From assembly GCA_946628745.1 (NCBI GenBank), contig CAMOXA010000057.1, positions 1-8,362 on the forward strand: 8,362 bases of DNA, given 5' to 3'. Origin of the DNA: an uncultured Verrucomicrobiota bacterium. GTDB taxonomy: Bacteria > Verrucomicrobiota > Kiritimatiellia > RFP12 > UBA1067. Both the position numbers and the translations under genes were made by a program. Of the stretch, positions 1 to 6,465 are shown piece after piece (the stretch's first letter is position 1; every line of letters begins with the position of its first letter). Below the pieces are notes generated by a model. It worked only from the letters and a program-made list of their open reading frames with translations. It was not told where the DNA came from and ran no database searches.

Positions 1-955
1 CCCTGAACCTGACTTCGCGTTTTGTCGGGTGCACATTGACGTCCACCTGGTTCGGCGGCAGATCGATGAACAGCACCACCGACGGGCGCACATCGCCTTG
101 ACGCCGCGGGTACGCCTCGCGAAGAGCATACGCTACGGCGGGTGCGCTCGCCGGGCGTCCGTTCACGTATATAAACTGGTCGTGCCGGGTGGGCGTGTTC
201 AGGTTCGGTCTCTCGATGAATCCGTAGACCCTGACGGGAGAGCCGGCTCCATCTTCTGTGCAGGGCCAGTCGAGCTCAAGAAGGTCGGCGACAAAATCAG
301 GTCCGAAAAGCTCGCGCATGCGGTCCGCGAGCGACGCGGCCGGCGCGAGGCGATAGGCCTCCCGTCCGTCCACTGAAAGCGAAAAACCGATGGATGGGTG
401 TGCGAGCGCATGAATTGTGAAGACGGACTTTACGTGGCTTTCTTCAGTCGCGTAGGACCGCAGGAACTTGCGCCTCGCGGGAACGTTGCAGAACAAGTCC
501 CTAACTTCGACAAGGGTCCCTGGCGGGCAGCCTGCCGAACGCACTTCTGCCAGCACGCCGGCGTTGACCTGCACAAGCGTCCCTTCGTCCGACTCGCGGG
601 TGCGGGTGGTTATCGTGAAGCGCGAAACGGACGCTATCGACGGGATCGCCTCGCCCCTGAAGCCGAGAGTGTCGATAGCTTCGATGTCGTTGACGTCGAG
701 AATCTTCGACGTGGCCTGGCGCTCAAGCGAAAGAACAGCGTCGTCGCGGCTCATGCCGCAACCGTCGTCTTGGACTGAAACGAGCTTTCGCCCGCCCTGG
801 GTGACGGATATGCGAATCGACCTGGCGCCGGCGTCGATGGAATTTTCCACAAGCTCCTTGACGACGGAAGAAGGCCGCTCGACGACTTCGCCGGCCGCGA
901 TTTTGTTCGCTACATGAAGCGGCAGAACTCTTACATGTCCGTCTCGGGGAGTCAT
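1..955 (-). CDS. mutL: DNA mismatch repair protein MutL, N-terminal part (runs off left edge)
   Basis: MutL couples MutS mismatch recognition to strand removal in DNA repair. The visible 318 residues are the GHKL ATPase region and the following transducer domain. The motifs are close to E. coli MutL with an offset of +5: KELVENSIDAG near residues 33-43 carries the general base Glu34 and Mg-binding Asn38, DDGCGM (63-68) carries the adenine-binding Asp63, ATSKI follows at 81-85, and GFRGEAI (98-104) is the lid motif. The conserved HPTKREVRF (309-317), with the catalytic lysine at Lys312, sits right at the window edge. The C-terminal dimerisation domain, and any endonuclease motif, lies outside; the family is usually 600-700 residues. 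The ATG at 955 starts 5 bp after the ftsZ stop, so mutL is probably cotranscribed with the division genes. The Shine-Dalgarno sequence is weak (a GGA about 12 bases upstream), so coupled reinitiation from ftsZ is plausible. The family assignment is very secure. Confidence 0.96.
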   Translation of the reverse strand, partial: MTPRDGHVRVLPLHVANKIAAGEVVERPSSVVKELVENSIDAGARSIRISVTQGGRKLVSVQDDGCGMSRDDAVLSLERQATSKILDVNDIEAIDTLGFRGEAIPSIASVSRFTITTRTRESDEGTLVQVNAGVLAEVRSAGCPPGTLVEVRDLFCNVPARRKFLRSYATEESHVKSVFTIHALAHPSIGFSLSVDGREAYRLAPAASLADRMRELFGPDFVADLLELDWPCTEDGAGSPVRVYGFIERPNLNTPTRHDQFIYVNGRPASAPAVAYALREAYPRRQGDVRPSVVLFIDLPPNQVDVNVHPTKREVRFR

Positions 956-960
956 CGCAA

Positions 961-2067
961 TCAGACGTCCAAAGTGATGTTGCGGCGGATGAAAGCCGGC
1001 ACGTCGAGATCTTCGCCGTTCCAGACGGTAGGTTCTACGTTGTTGAATCTGCCGCGGCCCTGGGGACCTTGGGCGAGGGGATTCTTCGTACGCTTTGACG
1101 GGCGCTTGCCGCCGGGATACGCTTTTTCGTCGTCGGCATCGTCCGACTCCTCGCCTGATTCGAAAAGCAGGACGACGACCGAAATGCGGCCCGTGAAAGT
1201 CTCCTCGTCGTTGACCGTGGCGAGGTCGAACGACGCGCGTCTGCCGAAAGCGTCGCGAACGCCCTCCGCGATGCAACCGACTTCGGAAAGCCTCAAGTCC
1301 TCGCCCGCGAGGATGCCGCAGAGTATCGAGCGGACGGGACCTGTCGCCGCGGCCAGAAGGGGAGAGCGGGCCAGCGCGTCCACCGCGTCGGCCGAGCGGT
1401 TCGGGCCCTGGACGTTGACCGTGGCGAAACGTCCGCGTCCGGCCTTGGCGACGATCTTGCGCACGCGCTCGGGATCCAGCCTTATGTAGCCGGGCTTCGC
1501 GAGAATGCGCCAGAACAAAGTCACGGCCGACGCGAGAGTGTCGACGGCCCTGCGCATGGCAAGGTCCATCTGGTCGACATCGCCGATCAGTTTGTCGAGG
1601 CTCACATAGACCGCCGAATTGGAAGCTTCGGAAATCATGGACTGTAGACCGCGGGCGCGGCGGATGCGTTCGTCTCCTTCGAACGCGAACGGGAGAGTCG
1701 CGAAGACGATCGTCGCGACGCCGCGCTTGTCAAAATGCTTGACGATTTCAAGCGTCGCGCCGCCGCCAGTGCCGCCGCCGAGCGAGGTCACTATCACTGC
1801 GAGGCGAACGCCTTCCAGGGCGGATTCGAACGACTTCAGGGAATCTTCGGCCGCGAGTCTGGCCTGGACGACATCGCCGCCCGAGCCGTGGCCCGAGAGC
1901 CTGTCGCCGCCGAGCAGGATGAAGGGCGCCCCGGGCCGGCTGGAAGAAGCGTCGGTGTCGGCGAGCACGTAGCGCATGGATTCGCCGAATGCGCGGCTGA
2001 CGCCGTGCGCTATCGCAGATCCGGCGCCGCCTACGCCGACAAGCAGAAGGGGAGAGTTCGCGTTCAT
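961..2067 (-). CDS. ftsZ: Cell division protein FtsZ, divergent catalytic loop
   Basis: FtsZ is the tubulin-like GTPase that polymerises into the cytoplasmic division ring. This 368-residue protein shows the N-terminal GVGGAGS loop (11-17), a T3-like loop (59-65), the tubulin/FtsZ signature GGGTGGG (97-103), PFAFEG (126-131) with Glu130 and Arg134 matching E. coli Glu139 and Arg143, and the guanine-contacting Asp176 (E. coli Asp187). A charged linker (about 303-345) leads to a good C-terminal peptide, EDLDVPAFIRR (352-362), which in other bacteria binds FtsA. The T7 synergy loop is unusual: E. coli Asn207, Asp209 and Asp212 align with Arg196, Asp198 and Arg201. The usual phosphate-contacting Asn24 is Ala18, and the signature is preceded by SL rather than AGM, as in tubulins. 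The start overlaps the ftsA stop by ATGA and has an AAAGGA ribosome site 8 bases upstream. Synteny with ftsA and the tail make FtsZ the best call over a tubulin paralogue. Reduced GTP hydrolysis is inferred, not shown. Confidence 0.93.
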   Translation of the reverse strand: MNANSPLLLVGVGGAGSAIAHGVSRAFGESMRYVLADTDASSSRPGAPFILLGGDRLSGHGSGGDVVQARLAAEDSLKSFESALEGVRLAVIVTSLGGGTGGGATLEIVKHFDKRGVATIVFATLPFAFEGDERIRRARGLQSMISEASNSAVYVSLDKLIGDVDQMDLAMRRAVDTLASAVTLFWRILAKPGYIRLDPERVRKIVAKAGRGRFATVNVQGPNRSADAVDALARSPLLAAATGPVRSILCGILAGEDLRLSEVGCIAEGVRDAFGRRASFDLATVNDEETFTGRISVVVLLFESGEESDDADDEKAYPGGKRPSKRTKNPLAQGPQGRGRFNNVEPTVWNGEDLDVPAFIRRNITLDV

Positions 2068-3266
2068 TTGAAAAGTCCTTTGAACAAGCTGGAGATGAGA
2101 GGCTTGCGTTCGTAGTTGCGGTGGGCGAACATGAGAGCGCCGGCGACAGCTGCGAACGACGCGGGCGCTTCGACATCGGCCATGCCGTCGACATGTATCG
2201 GCCGGCCCGTCCTGACGGGGAGCCCCAGTTCGCGCTGGATGAGGGTGTCAAGACCGCGCATCGCCGCGCCGCCGCCTGTCATGACGACGCCGGACTGGAG
2301 CCTGTGCAGGAGATCTCGTTCTTCGAGACTGTCGCGGATGATCGCCATTAGCTCTTTCATCCGCAGGTTGACAACCGTATCGAGAGCGCGACGCGAAACT
2401 GTGCGCTTGTCGATGAGCGGCGTGGCGCCCTTGACCTGGACGCGGGCGCTCGCCGAGCGGTCGGCGCCGAGCACGGCGCAAGCCTCGGTGCGCTTCAGGG
2501 CGTCCGCCTGGGACTGCGTCGTCTGGAACGCATAGGCGATATCGTTCGTCACATGGTCGCCGCCGACGCCGATCACGTTGGCGTATACAAGATATTTGTC
2601 GATGTACACGGCATAGCCGGTCGAGCCGCCGCCGAAATCTATGACGAGAGTTCCGTCACGGCGCTCGGCCTCGTCCAGCACCGCGTCCGCCGCGCAAGTC
2701 GTCGCGAAAAGCGGCTCGCGCAGTTCGAGGTGGGCTTCGGCCGCCGCGGTGCGCGCGTCGTTTATGCGGTTGGCGTCGGCGTGGATGTGAAGGGTGTTGA
2801 GCTTGAGGATCCGTCCGCTCAGGCCCTTGGGCGAGGCGATCGCGCCGAGCGAGTCGAGTCCGTAGGCCTGGTCGACTATATCGAGAAGTTCCCTGTCTTT
2901 CGGCAAAGCGAGCCTGCGCGAAGAATCCACGACTTCGTCGATGTCGTTGTCGCTTACTTTCGAGCCTTCGACAGGCGCCGTGCCCTGGTAAGGGTCGGCC
3001 TTTATGTGCTGGCCCGACACGACTAGAAAGGCGTTGCCGATGTCGAGCTTGTCGCCAGTGAGGCTCTGCTTGCGTTCGACTTCGCGCAGCACGCTTTTTA
3101 TGGACTGCGTCGCCTGGTTGATGTCGAGTATCTGGCTCTTGCGCACGCCGGATGAATTGATCTCGGCATGGCAGGATATCTTGAGACGCTCGCCGGTGTT
3201 CGCTTCGCCCACGGCGAGCACCGTCCTCGTCGTGCCGATTTCGAGAGCTGCGTATATGTTCGTCAT
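2064..3266 (-). CDS. ftsA: Cell division protein FtsA
   Basis: FtsA is the actin-family protein that anchors FtsZ filaments to the inner membrane and recruits later divisome proteins. The 400-residue protein is close to the usual 400-420. The phosphate-1 loop EIGTTRT is at 9-15. The FtsA-specific 1C subdomain spans roughly 83-165, with VSGQHI at 83-88 and GLSGR at 148-152. The phosphate-2 loop DFGGGST is at 210-216, NDIAYAF at 241-247 matches E. coli SDIAYAF, and the adenosine motif MTGGGA is at 329-334. The C-terminus (388-400, ending SSLFKGLFK) looks like the amphipathic membrane-targeting helix, on a much shorter linker than in E. coli. The Asp that usually follows the phosphate-2 loop (GGGTMD in E. 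coli) is Gly217 here. The gene starts 19 bp after ftsQ with an AAGGGA site 7 bases upstream, and its stop overlaps the ftsZ start by ATGA. The family call is secure. Confidence 0.96.
   Translation of the reverse strand: MTNIYAALEIGTTRTVLAVGEANTGERLKISCHAEINSSGVRKSQILDINQATQSIKSVLREVERKQSLTGDKLDIGNAFLVVSGQHIKADPYQGTAPVEGSKVSDNDIDEVVDSSRRLALPKDRELLDIVDQAYGLDSLGAIASPKGLSGRILKLNTLHIHADANRINDARTAAAEAHLELREPLFATTCAADAVLDEAERRDGTLVIDFGGGSTGYAVYIDKYLVYANVIGVGGDHVTNDIAYAFQTTQSQADALKRTEACAVLGADRSASARVQVKGATPLIDKRTVSRRALDTVVNLRMKELMAIIRDSLEERDLLHRLQSGVVMTGGGAAMRGLDTLIQRELGLPVRTGRPIHVDGMADVEAPASFAAVAGALMFAHRNYERKPLISSLFKGLFK
2076..2081 (-). promoter_or_regulatory. Ribosome binding site of ftsZ (AAAGGA)
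   Basis: AAAGGA lies 8 bases before the ftsZ ATG at 2067, inside the last codons of ftsA. It supports this start and suggests that ftsZ can recruit ribosomes itself in addition to coupling through the ATGA overlap, which would allow more FtsZ than FtsA to be made. Confidence 0.7.
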
Positions 3267-3273
3267 TGCATAA

Positions 3274-3279
3274 TCCCTT
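3274..3279 (-). promoter_or_regulatory. Ribosome binding site of ftsA (AAGGGA)
   Basis: AAGGGA sits 7 bases before the ftsA ATG at 3266, in the 19-bp spacer after the ftsQ stop. Spacing and sequence are good, and it fixes the ftsA start. Confidence 0.7.
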
Positions 3280-3285
3280 CGCCCG

Positions 3286-4194
3286 TTATTCAGTGTATTT
3301 GGCCGTCACCCTGCCGTCCTCGTGGACGATGAACGTCGTGCCTAGAGGACCGTCCAGCCGGTTGTTGCATATGTCGATTATCTCGCCGAGCGCCTTGCGC
3401 AAATGCGGCTGGTCGGTCTGGGAAGGGGGGTCGATATAGTTCCAGTCGATTTTGATCGTGCAGCAGACGTCCGTCGCCGAGAAGAAATAGGCGTACATGT
3501 ACGTGTTGCCGGAGACGTCGATTTTGTCGAGGCGGAAGTTCGGGAACTCCTTGCGCGCATTAATCTCCGCCAGCCGGACCGCCGAAAGGGCGTGCCCCGA
3601 AAGGGTGTCGCCGACTTTGGCCGGTGTGCGGGCGCCCCAGACAATCCTCGGCAGCATGGCGGAATCGCCTAGCTTGAACCTGAAGACCACGCCTTCTGCA
3701 TCTGTCACATCCCAGCGCTGTCTGCGCACGGTTTCGCCCTTTGAAGTCTTGAAAACGTCCTCCGAACAGTTTATCCGGGCGATGGGAGTTCGTTCTTCGG
3801 CGATGATTTCAAGCTTGTCGGGCAATCGTCTCGTCACGGTGAGTGTTTTGATAAGAGGGTGGGAGTGGAGTATCTCTTCGCGCTTTTCGGCGAAGTCCAT
3901 TGTCGCGAGGTTGCATCCGTTCGTAAGGGCGAAGAGTTCCCTGACAAGCGCCGCGCTGATATGCGGCGTGGTGGTTATGCGTATCTGCTCCGGATCGAGC
4001 ACATTCTCGACGACACATTGCGCCTTGAGGATGTCGCCCAGTTTGACGCATACCCAGTGGCCGCCGTAAGCAAGCGCGGAGAAAAGGGCGGCAGCCACGG
4101 AAATTTTCATGACCGCGACGCCTACGCGAGACTCCTCGCCGCCGGGAGTCCGGCGCGAAGCGTGGAGCTTCCATCTTTTTCTGTTCTCGCTCAT
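3286..4194 (-). CDS. ftsQ: Cell division protein FtsQ/DivIB
   Basis: FtsQ is a bitopic membrane protein that links the cytoplasmic ring to the periplasmic divisome (FtsB/FtsL and septal synthases). With the ATG at 4194 the protein is 302 residues: a basic cytoplasmic tail (1-25, rich in Arg and Lys), one membrane segment (about 26-50), and a POTRA-like region (about 62-138) beginning with ENVLDPEQIRI and containing HPLIKTLTVTRRLPDKLEI, the typical strand-helix-strand ending. A beta domain of about 140-245 follows. I chose 4194 because its ATG overlaps the ddl stop as ATGA. The frame extends to a GTG at 4230, which would add 12 residues overlapping ddl by 40 bp and is less likely. No strong ribosome site precedes 4194, so translation probably depends on coupling to ddl. 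FtsQ is poorly conserved in sequence, so the assignment rests on topology, the POTRA pattern and the position between ddl and ftsA. Confidence 0.9.
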   Translation of the reverse strand: MSENRKRWKLHASRRTPGGEESRVGVAVMKISVAAALFSALAYGGHWVCVKLGDILKAQCVVENVLDPEQIRITTTPHISAALVRELFALTNGCNLATMDFAEKREEILHSHPLIKTLTVTRRLPDKLEIIAEERTPIARINCSEDVFKTSKGETVRRQRWDVTDAEGVVFRFKLGDSAMLPRIVWGARTPAKVGDTLSGHALSAVRLAEINARKEFPNFRLDKIDVSGNTYMYAYFFSATDVCCTIKIDWNYIDPPSQTDQPHLRKALGEIIDICNNRLDGPLGTTFIVHEDGRVTAKYTE

Positions 4195-5099
4195 CTGTCG
4201 AAGTCCGCAGCCTGAAGGATCCTGTCGCACACGCCTGCGAAAGAAAGACCTGTTTTCATGCCGGCTTTAGGCACTAGTGAATGGGATGTGAAGCCCGGCG
4301 ACGTATTGAGCTCCAGCACATAGACCCGGCCCAGGGGCGACACCCTGAAGTCGACACGCGTAACGCCGCGGCATCCGACGGCGTTGTATGCGTCGATGGC
4401 CGTTTTGCGAAGCGTGTCGGCGAGTTTGCCGTCGTCCAGAAAAGGGTACTTCGTTTCGTTCGAGTTGTATTTTTCGTCGTAGCCGTACCAGCCGCCCTTC
4501 GCGACGATTTCTATAACCGGCAGAGCTTCGCCGTCGATTACCCCGACGGTCATTTCGCGACCCGGGATGAACTCTTCGACCAGCACCTCGCCGACGCCGT
4601 TCTGTGCGGCGAGCGCGGCATCGAGAGCGGGCTTCCAGCCATCGGCGGTCGAGACCTTTGATATGCCCACCGAAGAACCGTCGCACGGCGGCTTGACGAC
4701 AACAGGCAGCGGAAGGGGTGACGACTCGGTGCCGGGCGAGGCGAGCGACCATTTCGCGGTCGGCACGCCCTTCATCTCAAGCACCATCTTGGTCTTGATT
4801 TTGTCCATGGCGATTTTCGACGCCATGACGCCCGGGCCGGTGTACGGGATGCGGAGTTTGTCGAGCTCGGCCTGTACGCCGCCGTTTTCGCCCCAGCCGC
4901 CGTGCAAGGCGATATATACCGCGTCGACATCCCGCGGCATTGGATCCAGATTGTCCGAATCAAGAACAACCGGCAGCACATCGTACTTGCCGAGCGACTT
5001 CAACGCTTCGGCAATGTTGCGTCCGCTCGCCAGAGAGACTTCGCGTTCGCTTGAAGTCCCGCCCATCAATACAGCTATCCGTTTCATATTCTCAATCAT
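4191..5099 (-). CDS. ddl: D-alanine--D-alanine ligase
   Basis: Ddl is the cytoplasmic ATP-grasp enzyme that joins two D-alanines to form the dipeptide added to the peptidoglycan precursor by MurF. The 302 residues match the short DdlB-type length. Visible motifs are GGTSSEREVSL (13-23, with the D-Ala-binding Glu18), HGGWGENG (66-73), KPPCDGSSVGI (136-146), VEEFIPGREMTVGV (173-186), the omega loop YDEKYNSNETKY (207-218), and TRVDFRV then LELNTSPGFTSHS near the end, where Asp250, Glu263 and Asn265 are the metal ligands by comparison with E. coli. Tyr207 aligns with E. coli Tyr216, which favours D-Ala-D-Ala over D-Ala-D-lactate. The start is either the ATG at 5099 or the one four codons in at 5087, where MKRIAVLMGG fits the usual family start. 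The promoter position would leave 5099 with almost no leader. ddl heads the division operon and overlaps ftsQ by ATGA. Confidence 0.96.
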   Translation of the reverse strand: MIENMKRIAVLMGGTSSEREVSLASGRNIAEALKSLGKYDVLPVVLDSDNLDPMPRDVDAVYIALHGGWGENGGVQAELDKLRIPYTGPGVMASKIAMDKIKTKMVLEMKGVPTAKWSLASPGTESSPLPLPVVVKPPCDGSSVGISKVSTADGWKPALDAALAAQNGVGEVLVEEFIPGREMTVGVIDGEALPVIEIVAKGGWYGYDEKYNSNETKYPFLDDGKLADTLRKTAIDAYNAVGCRGVTRVDFRVSPLGRVYVLELNTSPGFTSHSLVPKAGMKTGLSFAGVCDRILQAADFDR

Positions 5100-5100
5100 T

Positions 5101-5137
5101 TTTGTGTATTATACCAAAGTTTCCCGTGTGCGGTCTA
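5101..5137 (-). promoter_or_regulatory. Extended -10 promoter for the ddl-ftsQAZ-mutL operon
   Basis: The minus strand reads TGG followed by a perfect TATAAT (5108-5113), which is an extended -10 element. A weak -35 candidate, TAGACC (4 of 6 matches to TTGACA), lies at 5132-5137 with an 18-bp spacer. The predicted start site is near 5101, only one or two bases before the ddl ATG at 5099. The element lies in the only real gap of the window and is AT-rich against a GC-rich background, which supports its being functional. The assignment assumes a housekeeping sigma-70-type consensus. The -35 match is too weak to carry weight. Confidence 0.65.
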
Positions 5138-5140
5138 CAG

Positions 5141-5197
5141 CAAGTTGCCCTTCAGTTGTGTTATCGTTATTCGCATAAGGCGTGTTATGGCAACTAG
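5141..5197. repeat. Imperfect inverted repeat after rarA
   Basis: The arms CAAGTTGCC (5141-5149) and GGCAACTAG (5189-5197) pair at 8 of 9 positions, 7 of them contiguous, around a 39-base loop. The right arm includes the rarA stop codon. Within the loop GTGTTAT occurs twice (5158-5164 and 5182-5188), and TTAT-TCGC-ATAA could form a tiny inner hairpin. There is no T-run on either strand, so it is not a canonical intrinsic terminator. It could be a weak mRNA 3' structure, a regulator site just upstream of the ddl promoter, or chance. Confidence 0.3.
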
Positions 5198-6465
5198 CCT
5201 CGCAACGCGGCAATCCGCTTTGCCATTGTCGCTTCGTAGCCCTGGTCCGTTGGCCTGTAATAGTTTTTCGGCGCACTCATGTAGGCCTGTTCTACATAAT
5301 GGTTGGCAAACGCATGCGGATACTTGTACTCCGTGACTTCGGCGCTGCCGATTGCTTTGACGTGTTTGTTTTTGAGATGTTCCGGGACGGCCTGAACCGC
5401 GCCGGACTCGATATCCGCCATTGCCTCGCTAATCGCCATGCAACTTGCATTGGATTTTGGTGCACAGGCGAGATACGTCGCAGCCTGCGAGAGATTTATC
5501 GCGCATTCGGGCATCCCGACAAACTCGCATGCCTGCATCGCGGCGACGGCTACGGAGATTCCGCGCGGGTCGGCGTTGCCGATGTCTTCGGACGCGCTGA
5601 TCACAAGCCGGCGCGCTATGAAACGCGGATCCTCGCCGGCGACTAGCATTTTGCCCAGCCAATAGACGGCCGCGTCGGGATCGCTGCCGCGAATGGATTT
5701 AATGAAGGCGGAAATCGTGTCGTAGTGTCCGTCCTCGTTTTTGTCGTACTTGACCTGGCGGCGCTGGACGCATTCCTGAATCACATCAAGCGTCAGACGC
5801 ACCACGCCCGAATCGTCCGGCGCCGTCGAACGCATCGCGATTTCAAGCGCCGTAAGAGCATGGCGCGCGTCGCCGTCGCAGATTGTCGAAAGAAAATCGA
5901 GCGCATCGCTGTCGATAGACGAAGGAATCGCGCCGAATCCCCTTTCCTTGTCATCAAGCGCCCTTTTCAAAAGCTTCGCCACATCAGCGGGCTCGAGGGC
6001 GTGGAGCTCGAAGACAAGCGACCGGGACGTAAGCGGAGTATTGATGAAAAAGCCGGGGTTGTGCGTCGTCGCGCCGACAAGAACGACAGTCCCGTCCTCT
6101 ACATACGGCAGGAGAACATCCTGCTGCGATTTGTTGAAACGGTGTATTTCGTCGACAAAGAGAATCGTCCCCTGTCCGCCGAGTTCCTGCCGCGCCCTTT
6201 CGCAGATGCGGCGTATGTCGGCGACGCCTGCGATAACGCCGGAGAGCCTTACAAAACTTCTGCGCGTAGTCTTGGCGATCACTTCGGCGAGAGTCGTCTT
6301 GCCGCATCCGGGAGGCCCGTAGAAAATGACGTTGGTGAGCCTGTCGGCCTCAATGACGCGGCGAAGCAGTTTGCCCTCGCCGAGGATGTGATCCTGTCCG
6401 ACGACCTCGTCGATCGAGACGGGTCTCATGCGTGCGGCGAGAGGCTCTGAGGGACTTGCTGTCAT
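5194..6465 (-). CDS. rarA: Replication-associated recombination protein RarA (MgsA), AAA+ ATPase
   Basis: RarA is a cytoplasmic AAA+ ATPase related to clamp loaders and RuvB that acts at stalled replication forks. The protein has 423 residues, close to the usual 420-450. PLAARMRP (9-16) followed by VGQDH is the hallmark N-terminus. Walker A is GPPGCGKTT (50-58), Walker B ILFVDEIHRF (101-110), sensor 1 GATTHNP (131-137) and the arginine-finger region TSRS (146-149). Sensor 1 has His where the family usually has Glu (GATTENP). The C-terminal half carries the family's oligomerisation region, including KMLVAGEDPRFIARRL, SEDIGNADP and KYPHAFANHYVEQ-type segments. The ATG at 6465 overlaps the stop of the upstream exported-protein gene as ATGA. 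There is no clear ribosome site, so translation is probably coupled. The gene ends 94 bp before ddl and closes the right-hand operon. Confidence 0.96.
   Translation of the reverse strand: MTASPSEPLAARMRPVSIDEVVGQDHILGEGKLLRRVIEADRLTNVIFYGPPGCGKTTLAEVIAKTTRRSFVRLSGVIAGVADIRRICERARQELGGQGTILFVDEIHRFNKSQQDVLLPYVEDGTVVLVGATTHNPGFFINTPLTSRSLVFELHALEPADVAKLLKRALDDKERGFGAIPSSIDSDALDFLSTICDGDARHALTALEIAMRSTAPDDSGVVRLTLDVIQECVQRRQVKYDKNEDGHYDTISAFIKSIRGSDPDAAVYWLGKMLVAGEDPRFIARRLVISASEDIGNADPRGISVAVAAMQACEFVGMPECAINLSQAATYLACAPKSNASCMAISEAMADIESGAVQAVPEHLKNKHVKAIGSAEVTEYKYPHAFANHYVEQAYMSAPKNYYRPTDQGYEATMAKRIAALRG

Noticed and set aside
398..917. Open frames on the plus strand opposite mutL (and similar long ones opposite every other gene)
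   Set aside because: The GC-rich third positions of the minus-strand genes leave few stops in opposite frames. The products are Arg- and Ala-rich and resemble nothing, while the minus strand encodes well-known proteins throughout.
961..2067. FtsZ as a tubulin (BtubA/B) or plasmid TubZ homologue
   Set aside because: The SLGGGTGGG motif is tubulin-like, but the length, PFAFEG segment, linker, C-terminal DLDVPAFIRR tail and position after ftsA are those of FtsZ.
4195..4230. Longer FtsQ starting at a GTG at 4230
   Set aside because: It would overlap ddl by 40 bp and adds 12 residues without family character. The ATG at 4194 forms the same ATGA overlap seen at other junctions in the window.
5138..5143. 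TTGCTG as the -35 box of the ddl promoter
   Set aside because: It matches TTGACA moderately but lies 24 bp from the -10, beyond the workable 15-19 bp. The weaker TAGACC at 18 bp and the extended -10 explain the promoter better.
5100..5193. Rho-independent terminator after rarA
   Set aside because: The inverted repeat has a 39-base loop and no T-run on the minus strand, so it does not meet the usual criteria.
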